A DNA stretch of 64,000 nucleotides. Origin: Microbacterium terrisoli. Lineage in GTDB: Bacteria; Actinomycetota; Actinomycetes; Actinomycetales; Microbacteriaceae. The position numbers were made by a program, and so were the translations under genes. The stretch lies in assembly GCF_030866805.1 (NCBI RefSeq), contig NZ_CP133019.1, forward strand, positions 3,038,001 through 3,102,000. The letters are read 5' to 3'. The notes beneath the pieces are model-generated. The model was not told the origin of the DNA. It made no database searches and worked only from the letters and a program-made list of their open reading frames with translations. Shown here one piece after another: positions 24,446-36,217 of the stretch; positions within the stretch are counted from its first letter, which is position 1; every line of letters begins with the position of its first letter.

Positions 24446-25566
24446 GCTCGTCGTGCGAAGCACAGTTCAACGAGATCCGTGACGCGATCGATGCGCGTGT
24501 CAACCCCTGGCTCGAGCTTCCCGACGGTTCGGAATGCACCGACCCGCAGAAGTCGGTCAGTACTGCGGCGTCGATCTTCGGAGCATCGGGGACCGGCGCT
24601 TCGGTGCAGAACAACGGCGAGATCGTCACCGCGAACGGGAAGGTGAGCGACGTTCTGATCACCAAGATCGAGGGCAAGTTCAAGCCGCCCTTCCTCGACA
24701 AGTACAACTCGCAGTTCTCCAACATCTCGTACGGGTTGGGAGCGGCCTGCGCCATCCTCGAGATGAACTACTCGGCGGAGCATAAGATGTGGCCGGCCGC
24801 CCGTGACGATGTGGCCAACATCATGCAGCAGGCGTGCGACGCCTGGGCGACCCAGGCGGGCACGGCGGCCGCGGCATCCGGAACCGCCACCCTGACGGTC
24901 ATCGCAGCCGTCGCCGGCGCGATTGCGACCGTCGCGACCGCAGGCTCCGCAGCACCGGCCGTTGCCGCGCTCGTGGGGCTGTCCACCGTCGCGACCGGCG
25001 CAATGGCCAAGATCGCCGCAGACGCCGCCGTGTCCGGCAACAGCTACCTGAGCATCATGGAATCTCTGGACACGGCCCTCGGCAAGCTGAACACAGCCCT
25101 GGTCGACCAGGAGAACGCGCTGAACCAGATGATGCTCGACGCGATCAGCACGATCACCGAAAAACCGGCCGAGTTCGATCTGGACAAGTTCCAGCTGGGC
25201 GATTATGCCGGCAGCGACGGGTCGATCACCATGCAGGAGGAGGACGCCCAGATCGTCTCCAACAACATGTCGCGCATCAGCACGGCGCTGGGCAGCGCGT
25301 CCACGTCGCTGGGCAGCGCTCCCGCATCCAACCCGACACCGCGTCATTACGGTGTCGGTCGCAGCAACGAGGGGACGCATGCGGCGGCGAGCGAGCTCTA
25401 TGCGCTCACCGCCCAGTGCCTGACGCTCACGGATGCGGAATACGCACGCGGGCAGAAGCTGTTCGAGGCGACGGTCGCCGACTACTTCCACACCGACGCC
25501 GAGGCCAAGAAGACCGTCAACGACCTCATCGCCGAAGAGGCCAAGACCACGAGCCTCGGATCGTAA
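24442..25566 (+). CDS. Unknown 374-residue protein with central hydrophobic region (candidate T7SS-linked protein)
   Basis: The N-terminal ~140 residues are mixed helical (EAQFNEIRDAIDARVNPWL; later KMWPAARDDVANIMQQACDA). A long Ala/Val-rich hydrophobic stretch follows at ~148-195, then helical sequence with Gln/Asn-rich turns. YFHTD at residues 348-352 fits YxxxD/E. The plan (helices, central hydrophobic patch, flexible tail) recalls ESX-associated EspA-like substrates, but I see no clear homology. It is translationally coupled to the 62-residue gene, and the third gene lies ten bases downstream. Confidence 0.6.
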   Translation: MSSSCEAQFNEIRDAIDARVNPWLELPDGSECTDPQKSVSTAASIFGASGTGASVQNNGEIVTANGKVSDVLITKIEGKFKPPFLDKYNSQFSNISYGLGAACAILEMNYSAEHKMWPAARDDVANIMQQACDAWATQAGTAAAASGTATLTVIAAVAGAIATVATAGSAAPAVAALVGLSTVATGAMAKIAADAAVSGNSYLSIMESLDTALGKLNTALVDQENALNQMMLDAISTITEKPAEFDLDKFQLGDYAGSDGSITMQEEDAQIVSNNMSRISTALGSASTSLGSAPASNPTPRHYGVGRSNEGTHAAASELYALTAQCLTLTDAEYARGQKLFEATVADYFHTDAEAKKTVNDLIAEEAKTTSLGS

Positions 25567-25576
25567 GGACACCCGC

Positions 25577-26077
25577 ATGCAGAGCAAGTACCTCGGCACC
25601 ATCGATCTGGACGGAGGGGTCGGCGGCGGTGCGATGGATGCCTCGATCACCTACAACGGGTCAGCCCTGCAGGTGCGCCTGGAGATCGACTATCCGGGCC
25701 GCCTCGAGAACACGGATCACTTCGGGGAGACCACGATCGACGACGTCGACAACGTGCTCGGCAATCTGGATTTCATCGACGGTCTCGCCCGCACCACCAT
25801 CGCCACCGGCATCGCGCGCATCGGGACGGCAGCCGAGCAGATGTTCACCGCCTGGATGCGCAACAACGACCGCGACGCAGATGAAAAGCACGCGTTCCTG
25901 CACGGGCTGCGGCCGACGAAACTGACCATCACCCCCGACGGCGGCAAGATCAACCGCGATCGCGTGGTCATGTCATACGGTCTGGTGGACAGGTCGGTGA
26001 ACGGCACAGTCACCGTGCGGTTCGTGGAGCCGACCGGTCCTGAACTCGCTCCGGCACCGCGCGGCGGCTACAGCTGA
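25577..26077 (+). CDS. Unknown 166-residue protein, third gene of the cassette
   Basis: It starts MQSKYLGTIDLDGGVGGGAM and looks like a compact alpha/beta soluble domain with paired strands (DASITYNGSALQVRLEIDYP), a helix (DDVDNVLGNLDFIDGLART), and later strands ending RGGYS. It faintly resembles DUF2004-type proteins, some of which are immunity proteins; this is weak. In a cassette with a possibly exported protein, a chaperone or immunity role is conceivable. An AAGGA site lies before the ATG. Confidence 0.55.
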   Translation: MQSKYLGTIDLDGGVGGGAMDASITYNGSALQVRLEIDYPGRLENTDHFGETTIDDVDNVLGNLDFIDGLARTTIATGIARIGTAAEQMFTAWMRNNDRDADEKHAFLHGLRPTKLTITPDGGKINRDRVVMSYGLVDRSVNGTVTVRFVEPTGPELAPAPRGGYS

Positions 26078-26111
26078 TATCGCATTCTCGGCGCGGGCGC
26101 GGCACCCGGGA

Positions 26112-27152
26112 TCAGAAGCCGAGGGGCACACCACAGGAGTCGGCGAGCGCCGCGAGATCGTCGCGGGTCTTGGCAGGCAGAGGGATGCCGGAGCCGGCGG
26201 CCAGGTTGCGGTTCTCGAGTTCGCCCGGGTAGAGGATGTCGCCGGCGCCGGGGGCCGGACGCACGGCCTTGACCTGGTCGATGAGCGCGCCCATCCGCGC
26301 GTCGAACGCGGCGCGCGGGCCGAACGCCTCGATGTCGATGGCGATGGCGAGGTGGCCGGCGCCGCTGTGCGCGTCGGGCTGCCACGGTCCGCCGACGTCC
26401 AGACCGAACGAGGACCCGGTGAGCACCCCGGAGAAGACGTCCATCATGAACGAGATCGCGTAGCCCTTGTGTCCTGCCATCGGCAGGACCACGCCGCCAT
26501 CGAGCGCCGCGTGCGGGTCGGTCGTCGGGTGGCCCGCGGCATCCAGCGCCCAGCCTTCGGGAATGGGTTCGTCCCTCTCTGCGGCGGCGTAGATCTTGCC
26601 GCGCGCCACGCCCGTGTTGGCGATGTCGAGCACGGCGACGTCTCCGTGCCCGTCGGGGGCGGCGAACGACCACGGGTTGGCACCGACGGCCTTGTCCATA
26701 CCGCCCCACGGGGCCATCGCAGGTGATCCGTTCGTCGTCAGGATCGCCGCGCAGCCCGCGGCGGCCGCACGCCGGGTGAAATACGCGGCGGTGCCGAAGT
26801 GGTTCGAGTTGCGCACACCGACCGCGCCGATGCCGTGCACGCGGGCGCGTTCGACGGCAAGGTCCATCGCGCGGGCCGTCACGACCTGCCCGACGCCCGC
26901 ATTGCCGTCGACGCTGACCAGCGCCCCGAGGTCGTTGAGCACCGTCAGGCGGGTCACCGGTGTGATGCGCCCGGTGCGCAGACGCTCGACATACCAGGGC
27001 AGGCGCAGCATGCCGTGCGAGGGATGCCCCCACTGCTCGGCGACCACGAGCGAGTCCGACACCAGCTCGGCGTCGTCGCGCGGCACGCCGAGGCTCTCGA
27101 GCACGCGGGCGCCGAACGCCCGCAGGTCCGCGGCGCGAGCCGTCGTGTCCAT
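26112..27152 (-). CDS. Ldh-family (malate/L-lactate/sulfolactate type) NAD(P)-dependent oxidoreductase
   Basis: The 346-residue protein has Ldh2 family landmarks: WGHPSHGMLRLPWYVERL near residue 41, VRNSNHFGTAAYF near 113, the ANPWSFAAP nucleotide region and GHKGYAISFMMDVFSGVLTG near 228. These enzymes oxidise 2-hydroxy acids or reduce 2-oxo acids (malate, ureidoglycolate, sulfolactate, 2,3-diketogulonate). It is the last gene of the leftward catabolic chain, 40 bases after the cupin gene. Substrate inferred only as a 2-hydroxy/2-oxo acid. Confidence 0.87.
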   Translation of the reverse strand: MDTTARAADLRAFGARVLESLGVPRDDAELVSDSLVVAEQWGHPSHGMLRLPWYVERLRTGRITPVTRLTVLNDLGALVSVDGNAGVGQVVTARAMDLAVERARVHGIGAVGVRNSNHFGTAAYFTRRAAAAGCAAILTTNGSPAMAPWGGMDKAVGANPWSFAAPDGHGDVAVLDIANTGVARGKIYAAAERDEPIPEGWALDAAGHPTTDPHAALDGGVVLPMAGHKGYAISFMMDVFSGVLTGSSFGLDVGGPWQPDAHSGAGHLAIAIDIEAFGPRAAFDARMGALIDQVKAVRPAPGAGDILYPGELENRNLAAGSGIPLPAKTRDDLAALADSCGVPLGF

Positions 27153-27192
27153 GTCGTCTCCTCAGAATTCGTGGGGTGCGAAGCCGGCGCGC

Positions 27193-27927
27193 TCAGAAGC
27201 CCTTGAGCACCGAGCGGTCGTGCACGACCTCAGGTGGCTCGGCGAAGTAGTCCTCCACCAGCGCACGCCACTGGGCGTATTCGGGGCTCGGACGGAACCG
27301 CTCCAGGTGGGCGGCCAGGCTGTCCCACTCGATGCTCACCACATAGGTCGACGGTTCTTCGTGGATGCGGCGCAGCTCGAAGCTGCGGCATCCTTCCGCC
27401 TGCTGGAACAGCGGCACCGCCCGGGCGACGGCCGCCTCGAAATCCTGCTCCGCACCGGGGCGCACTCTGAAGCGCGCACTCTCACGACACGCGTCGGTCT
27501 CGGGCGCGGCACCGGCCTCGACGTCGACGCGCTCCGCCTCGTCGCTGCCGTCCAGGCGCCGCGTCGCATCCACCGACGCGTAGGTCCAGAAGATCGCCAT
27601 CGGTGCGGTCTCGGACGCATTCTCGAAGTGGTGCGGGATGTTGGCCGGCACGAACGTCGCATCGTGCCGCTCGAGACGCGTGCGCACGCCGTCGATGTCG
27701 ACGATCGCCGTGCCCTCGATGACCATGACGCTCTCGACGCAGTTGTGACTGTGATGCGCGATCGCGGCCCCAGGCTCGAACGACGTGGTGCCGTTCAGGA
27801 ACGCCGTGGCCCCGGCGGCGCGGGTGACCAGCGGGGTCGTGCGGGCGCCGTTGCCACGGTCGACGGAGGGCTCTGCGCGGGGATGGAAGATGCGTGGCCG
27901 CCAGCGTGGGATCGGTGGTGTGGTCAT
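27193..27927 (-). CDS. Cupin domain fused to an antibiotic-monooxygenase (ABM) fold domain
   Basis: Residues ~25-120 form a cupin: IAHHSHNCVESVMVIEGTAI supplies a His-x-His and Glu metal set, with PANIPHHFENAS the second motif. Residues ~150-240 form a ferredoxin-like ABM domain (SARFRVRPGAEQDFEAAVAR; SFELRRIHEEPSTYVV; WRALVEDYF). The fusion may be an isomerase, a small oxygenase or a sensor. The ATG overlaps the upstream MFS stop. A second ABM protein sits in the same operon at 31812. Confidence 0.78.
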   Translation of the reverse strand: MTTPPIPRWRPRIFHPRAEPSVDRGNGARTTPLVTRAAGATAFLNGTTSFEPGAAIAHHSHNCVESVMVIEGTAIVDIDGVRTRLERHDATFVPANIPHHFENASETAPMAIFWTYASVDATRRLDGSDEAERVDVEAGAAPETDACRESARFRVRPGAEQDFEAAVARAVPLFQQAEGCRSFELRRIHEEPSTYVVSIEWDSLAAHLERFRPSPEYAQWRALVEDYFAEPPEVVHDRSVLKGF

Positions 27928-29122
27928 GGTGTCGTCTGCTCCTCTGTCTCGGTCCCCTCGCCGGGGTCGTCGGGCACTCCAGTGCCGGCCCAGGCGGCGA
28001 TCATCAGCATTCCACCGCTGGCGCCCAGCACACCCGCCGCTCCCGCCGCCGCGGCGAGAACACCGAGCGCGGCCGGCAGCACTGTCTGGCCGAGTCGGTT
28101 GGCGGCCAAGCGCATCGACATCGCCAGGGCCCGCGTTCCGGGCGGGGCGATCAGCGAGATCCACGACATGGTGATGGGCTGGCAGATGCCGACGACGAAA
28201 CCGTAGCCGCATGAGAAGGCGATCAGCACCGGCGTCGGCACGTCGAACACGAATCCCGCGAGCATCAGACCCGACAGCAGGATGCTGCCCACCAGCAGCC
28301 AGCGCCGCCCGAAGGCCTTCGAGAGCACCCCGAGGAACAGTCGCGAGAACATCGAGAACGCCGACCGGGCGACCAGCATCACGCTGATGACGACGGCCGA
28401 CAGCCCGCGATCGTGCCCGACCAGCGGCGCATAGGCGATGAAGATGTCGACCGAGGCGAGCACCAGGCTGCCGGCCACCAGAGCATGGGGCAGCCCTTTC
28501 GTCGACAGCACCCCGCGCGCCGCGCGCAGCATCGGCGCGCGTGCTGCCACCGCCGCGCGCGGCGGGGTGCGGATCAGCAGCGAGACCAGCAGCATGAGCA
28601 CTGCGCACCCGAGGCTCACCGTGAAGATCAGGGCGACTGGAGGCATCGCCGGCGTGCCGCCGGGCAGCGCCAGCATCAGCGGGCCCACGGTCTGGCCGAG
28701 AGCGGCCGCGAAGCCATACAGGCCGAACGCGGCATCCGAGCGCTTCGCCGACGAGATCGCCCCCACGTACGACTGCTGACCGAGCACCGTGAACATCTGG
28801 CCGCAGCCGAGGATGACCGCCGCGATCATCAGCACGAACAGCGATCCGACTCCCACGACGGCGATCGCTGCGGCCGCCGAGACCGTGACCGCGCCGATCA
28901 CCAGGCCACGTCTCTCGCCGATCACATCGACGATGCGCCCGGCCGGCAGTGCCAGGAAGAGCGCGGGCAGCGCATAGAACGCCGACAGGAACCCGAGGAA
29001 CGCCGGAGAGCTGCCGAGCCCGAGCGCGGCATACGACAGCGCCGGCCGCATGCCGAAGATGATGATCTGGATCAGCACCGCGTGCGTCAGCAGCAGCACG
29101 AGCCCGCGGCGCCGAGCATCCA

Positions 29123-29126
<4 letters not shown>
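27924..29126 (-). CDS. MFS transporter in the catabolic operon
   Basis: The 400-residue protein has about twelve membrane segments and a motif-A loop PAGRIVDVIGERRGLVIGA near residue 65. The repeated half contains FSRLFLGVLSKAFGRRWLL. It overlaps the upstream aconitase stop and the downstream cupin start, so it belongs to the chain. With an ABC importer already in the operon, it may export an intermediate or import a related acid. Confidence 0.83.
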
Positions 29127-31811
<2,685 letters not shown>

Positions 31812-31819
<8 letters not shown>

Positions 31820-32138
31820 GCTCGGTCAGCCCATCGGGATATGCCGGCACCGCGTACGTGTTGCTGCGGCCGCCCGGCGGCACGCATCGCTCGCACAGCT
31901 GCACCCATGCCGGGTAATGAGCGGCCTGGCGATGCCCGACGAAGAACGCATCCTCGTCGGAGTACAGCTCGTACAGCACGAACCGGTTCGGATCGTCCCG
32001 CGTGCGCAGCACGTCGAAGCGCAGGCATCCCGGTTCGCCGCGTGTGGCGACGGCATTGGCCTGCAGGCCCGCCGTGAACTCGTCGATCGTCTCGGGCCGC
32101 ACGTCGATGGTCACCAGGACCGCGAACACCTCCGTCAT
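31812..32138 (-). CDS. Antibiotic biosynthesis monooxygenase (ABM) family protein
   Basis: The 108-residue ferredoxin-like protein starts MTEVFAVLVTIDVRPETIDE. It has the ABM core RGEPGCLRFDVLRTRDDPNR and the FVLYELYSDEDAFFVGHRQA segment; small proteins of this group act as cofactor-free oxygenases or as isomerase-like helpers. It overlaps the dehydrogenase stop (ATGA) and the aconitase start by eight bases, so it is tightly coupled. Confidence 0.83.
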
Positions 32139-33283
32139 TCCTGTGCGCCGGTGGTCGAGGCGCCCTGTGGCGAGGGGTCCTGGGTCGAGGCGCTCGCGTG
32201 GTCGAGTCCCGCAGAGTCGATGGCGGATGCCACGGCCGCGGCGAACGCGCTGGTCGACGCCGTCCCGCCGAGGTCGCCGGTGGCGGTTCCCGAAGCGACG
32301 GTCCGATCGACGCCGGCGCGGATGAGAGCGGCTGCGCGGATCAGGCGCTCGTCGTCGTGTCGTGCGCCGAGCCACTCCAGCAGCATGGCCGAGGAGAGGA
32401 TCATCGCGATCGGGTTCGCGATGTCGCGCCCGGCGATGTCGGGGGCCGAACCGTGCGCGGCCTGCGCCATGGCCTGGGTCAGCGAGCTGTTCACGCTGGG
32501 CGCGATGCCCAGTGAACCGGCGAGCTCGCCGGACAGATCGGAGAGGATGTCGCCGAACATGTTCTCGGTGACGATGACGTCGAACTCGTTCGCCCGGCGC
32601 ACCAGGTGCACCGTCATCGCGTCGATGTGGAAGTCGTCGACGGTGACCTCGGGGTAGCGTGCGGCGACCTCGCGGCACACGTCGCGGAACAGGCCCGTGG
32701 TCAGCATCAGCACGTTGGCCTTGTGCACGATGGTGACGTGCTTGCGGCGCTGCATCGCCAGCTCGAACGCGGCCTCGGCGATCTTCTCGGTCGCCGCGCG
32801 GGTGATGATCCCATGCGCGATGGCGACGTCGGGGGTGGGCATGAACTCCCCCGTGCCGGCATACGTGTTGCGATCGGCGTAGAACCCCTCGGTGTTCTCG
32901 CGCACGATCACCAGGTCGGTGCCGGGAACGACGGCGCGCGAGCCCGCGAAGGACTTCGCGGGCCGGATGTTGGCGAACAGCCCCGCGTGCTTGCGGATCG
33001 TTCCGCTCGGGTTCAGCTGCGACCTGTGCGGCTCGGGGTACGACACGCTGTCGTGCGGGCCGAGCAGCCATGCTTCCAGGCCGTCCAGCGCCGCGAGGGT
33101 CTCGGCGGGGACGGCTGCGCCGTGCGTGTCGATGGCGGTGCGGCCCAGCGGCAGCTCGACCCACTCGATCGACGGGAGCCCGACCGCGCGGGCAGCGGCA
33201 TCCACGCACTGCACCGCTGCCGGCACGATCTCGGGCCCGATGCCGTCGCCTGCCAGCAGACCGAGCCGGTGGCCGCCCGTCAT
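32135..33283 (-). CDS. Isocitrate/isopropylmalate/tartrate dehydrogenase family protein
   Basis: The 382-residue beta-decarboxylating dehydrogenase has GDGIGPE near residue 14, NIRPAKSF, RENTEGFYADRN and an IVHKANVL helix. The metal-binding Asp segments (VTENMFGDILSDLSGELAG) and AHGSAPDIAGRDIANPIAMI follow. The NTEG loop is closer to isocitrate/tartrate enzymes than to IMDH. It would oxidise and decarboxylate a malate-type 2-hydroxy acid with NAD(P). ATG at 33283 overlaps the ATPase stop (TGATG). Confidence 0.86.
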   Translation of the reverse strand: MTGGHRLGLLAGDGIGPEIVPAAVQCVDAAARAVGLPSIEWVELPLGRTAIDTHGAAVPAETLAALDGLEAWLLGPHDSVSYPEPHRSQLNPSGTIRKHAGLFANIRPAKSFAGSRAVVPGTDLVIVRENTEGFYADRNTYAGTGEFMPTPDVAIAHGIITRAATEKIAEAAFELAMQRRKHVTIVHKANVLMLTTGLFRDVCREVAARYPEVTVDDFHIDAMTVHLVRRANEFDVIVTENMFGDILSDLSGELAGSLGIAPSVNSSLTQAMAQAAHGSAPDIAGRDIANPIAMILSSAMLLEWLGARHDDERLIRAAALIRAGVDRTVASGTATGDLGGTASTSAFAAAVASAIDSAGLDHASASTQDPSPQGASTTGAQE

Positions 33284-34410
33284 CACGCTGCAACCTTCAT
33301 GAGATCGAGGACTTCTGTGGAGGGTCCGGACGCGCCGGGGAAGACGTGCGCCTCGTCGGGTTCGAACAGCAGACGCACGGCGCCGTCGAGCGAGCCGTCT
33401 GCGGCCACGACCTGCACGGCGACATCGCCCAGGCGCAGCATGTACTCGTATCGGGAGCCGACATAGGCCTTTGTGACGACCTCGGTGTCGAGGACGTTCA
33501 CATCACGGCTGCCGGGCTGCTCGGTGACGATCTTCAGCTTCTCGGGCCGCACCGCCACGGTCACCGGGGCGCCGGGCAGCCAGTCCTCGTCGCTGGCCAC
33601 CGACACGACCGACCCGGTGGCCTGCAGCCGCACGTCGACGTGGTCAGAGCGCTGCTGCTCGACGGTGCCGAGCAGGAAGTTGCAGCTGCCGACGAACGCG
33701 GCCACCGCGGCGGTCGCCGGGTGCTCGTAGATCTCGTGCGGGGTGCCCACCTGGGTCATCACGCCGTCGAACATGACCGCGATCCGATCGCTCAGGGTGA
33801 GTGCCTCGTCCTGATCGTGCGTGACGTACAGCGTCGTGATGCCGAGGTCGGCCTGCAGCCGCTTGAGCCACGCACGGGCCTGCTCGCGCAGCTTCGCGTC
33901 GAGGTTGGACAGCGGTTCGTCCAGCAACAGTACGCTCGGCGAGTACACCAGGGCGCGAGCAAGCGCGACACGCTGCTGCTGGCCGCCGGACAGCTGGTGC
34001 GGATAGCGGTCGCCGAGGTGGGCCAGCCCGACCTTGTCGAGCGCGTCATGGATCCTCGTGTCGCGGTCGGAGCGACCGGCCTTGCGGATGTTCAGCGGGA
34101 ACGCGAGGTTCTTCGTGATGGTCATGTGCGGCCACAGCGCGTACGACTGGAAGACCATGCCGAGGTTGCGCTCCTCGGTCGGCACGTAGATGCGCTTGGA
34201 CCGGTCCACGAGCGCGCGGTCGCCGATCGAGATGGCCCCCTCGGTCGGGTCTTCAAGCCCCGCGATGCAGTTCAGCGTGGTCGACTTGCCGCATCCGCTG
34301 GGGCCGAGCAGCGTGAAGAACTCACCGTCCTTCACCTCGAAGTCGATGTCGTTGAGGACCTTGACGTCTCCGAACGTCTTGGCCATGTGGGAGACACGGA
34401 TTTCAGGCAT
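33283..34410 (-). CDS. ABC importer ATP-binding protein (FbpC/PotA type)
   Basis: The 375-residue ATPase has Walker A GPSGCGKST (near residue 36), Q-loop MVFQSYALWPHMTI, signature LSGGQQQR, Walker B VLLLDEPLSNLDA and a C-terminal TOBE domain (VTVAVRPEKLKIV). It energises the two-domain permease and lipoprotein encoded upstream. Such importers carry iron, polyamines, phosphonates or organic acids; the context favours an organic acid or its metal chelate. Confidence 0.9.
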   Translation of the reverse strand: MPEIRVSHMAKTFGDVKVLNDIDFEVKDGEFFTLLGPSGCGKSTTLNCIAGLEDPTEGAISIGDRALVDRSKRIYVPTEERNLGMVFQSYALWPHMTITKNLAFPLNIRKAGRSDRDTRIHDALDKVGLAHLGDRYPHQLSGGQQQRVALARALVYSPSVLLLDEPLSNLDAKLREQARAWLKRLQADLGITTLYVTHDQDEALTLSDRIAVMFDGVMTQVGTPHEIYEHPATAAVAAFVGSCNFLLGTVEQQRSDHVDVRLQATGSVVSVASDEDWLPGAPVTVAVRPEKLKIVTEQPGSRDVNVLDTEVVTKAYVGSRYEYMLRLGDVAVQVVAADGSLDGAVRLLFEPDEAHVFPGASGPSTEVLDLMKVAA

Positions 34411-36166
34411 CGTTCTTCTCTTTCATCAGAAGGTTCGCGAGACCGACGACGACGGCGGTGATCGCGATCTGGATGGTCGCGAGGGCAGCGACCGAGCCGG
34501 TGTTTCCCTGCACCCAGAGCTCGAGCATGGTCGTGCCGATCACATTGGTGTTCGCCGACGACAGGAACAGTGCCGCCGAATACTCCTTGAGCATCGTGAC
34601 GAACACGAGCAGCATGGCTCCGGCGAACGCCGGCATCAGGAGCTTGCGCAGGATGCGGGCGAACACGCCGACCCAGTCGGCGCCCACGACACGGCCTGCG
34701 TTGTCGAGCTCGCCGGCGATCTGCATGAGAGCGGGTGAGATCGACCCGAATGCTGTCGGCAATGCGCGCAGCCCGAACGCGATGATGATCGCCATCAACG
34801 TGCCCTGGATGAGGTTGCCGCCGGGAAACAGTGCGAACGCCCAGAAGAACCCGATGCCGACGATGATGCCGGGGATGGCCTGCGGCGCCAGCGACAGGTA
34901 CTCCACCGCGCGCGCGAACCGGAACGTCGATCTCTTGGCCACCACCACGGCGATCAGCGCGAGGGCGCTGACCAGCACGGCGCCGATGACCGCGACGATG
35001 ACGCTGTTCCAGATCGACTGGATGTACGACTGATACGTGAACACCGTCTGGTAGTTCTGCAGCGTCAGGGACTGGAGCGGGTTCTGCAGCGGCGTGAAGA
35101 TGAGCGTGAACGAACGCAGCACGAGGCCGAGGATCGGCAGCGCCGCGCCGAACACGACGTAGATCACGATGAGGATCGTGGCCACCCACTTGAGCCAGCC
35201 GAGATCGAGCCGGCGCGGCCGCGTGGCCTTGCCCCGCACCGACACGAACCGCTGCGAGTTCTTCAGCACCTTGGCTTGGATGGCGACCGTCGTGATGGTC
35301 ACCGCGAGGATGATCGTCGAGGCCGAGGCCAGGATTCCGTAATCGGGCTGGATCGATTGCAGGCCGTGCGTGTAGAGGAACGTCGAGAAGACCTCGATCC
35401 GCACTGGCGTGCCGTACAGCAGCGGCACGCTGAGCGTCTCGATCGACATGCTGAAGATGAGGATCGACGCGTACACGATCGGGGGCCGAAGCAGCGGCAC
35501 GATCACCTGGAAGATGATGCGCAGCGGGCCCGAGCCGCAGACCTGCGCGGCACTCTCGAGCGAGGCATCGGACTTGCGCAGGGCGTTGGCGCAGAAGACG
35601 TACGCGATCGGGGCGAGCCCGACCGCCTCGGTCAGCGCCATGCCGGGGATCGAGTACAGATTCCACGGGACGAACCCGATCCAGCGCTGCACCTCGACAC
35701 TGACGAACCCGGCGGGGCCGTACAGCGCGATCCAGCCGAAGCCCAGCAGCAGCGAGGAGATGAAGAACGGCCACTGCATGGATCCGGCGAGCAGGCGCCC
35801 GAAAGGGAGCTTGGTGCGCACGACGAGGATCGCCATGGGGATGGCGAACACCAGCGTGAGGAACGTGGTGAGGATGGCGAAGATCGCCGTGTTCAGGATC
35901 ACCTGGCCGAAACCGGCCTCGGTGAACAGCTTGACGTACGACTCAGCGGTGAAGGCACCGGTGGAGTCGTAGAGGGGCTTGCTGCGGATCGACTGATACA
36001 GGATCGGCACGATCGGCGCGACGACGAACAGCGCGACGACGATGAGCACGACCCACTGCACGGCGCGGTCCCGCCCGACGCCGAAGACCCGCAGGTACTT
36101 CGGCGCCGGGAGGGTCTGCGATCGATCCGACGCGGCCTCTTCTGTGGGGCGGGTCAGGATGGTCAT
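34403..36166 (-). CDS. ABC importer permease with two fused permease domains (FbpB type)
   Basis: The 587-residue protein holds about twelve membrane segments as two BPD_transp_1 domains. Each has the EAA-like loop (EAVGLAPIAYVFCANALRKS in the first; FGLRALPTAFGSISPALMQI in the second). This fused form is typical of Fe3+-type and 2-aminoethylphosphonate-type importers. It ends eight bases into the ATPase gene and starts 51 bases after the binding protein gene. Confidence 0.9.
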   Translation of the reverse strand: MTILTRPTEEAASDRSQTLPAPKYLRVFGVGRDRAVQWVVLIVVALFVVAPIVPILYQSIRSKPLYDSTGAFTAESYVKLFTEAGFGQVILNTAIFAILTTFLTLVFAIPMAILVVRTKLPFGRLLAGSMQWPFFISSLLLGFGWIALYGPAGFVSVEVQRWIGFVPWNLYSIPGMALTEAVGLAPIAYVFCANALRKSDASLESAAQVCGSGPLRIIFQVIVPLLRPPIVYASILIFSMSIETLSVPLLYGTPVRIEVFSTFLYTHGLQSIQPDYGILASASTIILAVTITTVAIQAKVLKNSQRFVSVRGKATRPRRLDLGWLKWVATILIVIYVVFGAALPILGLVLRSFTLIFTPLQNPLQSLTLQNYQTVFTYQSYIQSIWNSVIVAVIGAVLVSALALIAVVVAKRSTFRFARAVEYLSLAPQAIPGIIVGIGFFWAFALFPGGNLIQGTLMAIIIAFGLRALPTAFGSISPALMQIAGELDNAGRVVGADWVGVFARILRKLLMPAFAGAMLLVFVTMLKEYSAALFLSSANTNVIGTTMLELWVQGNTGSVAALATIQIAITAVVVGLANLLMKEKNDA

Positions 36167-36217
36167 GAATTCAATTCCACTCTCGGATGTCGCGGGCCAA
36201 ACGTGGCGACGGCAAGG

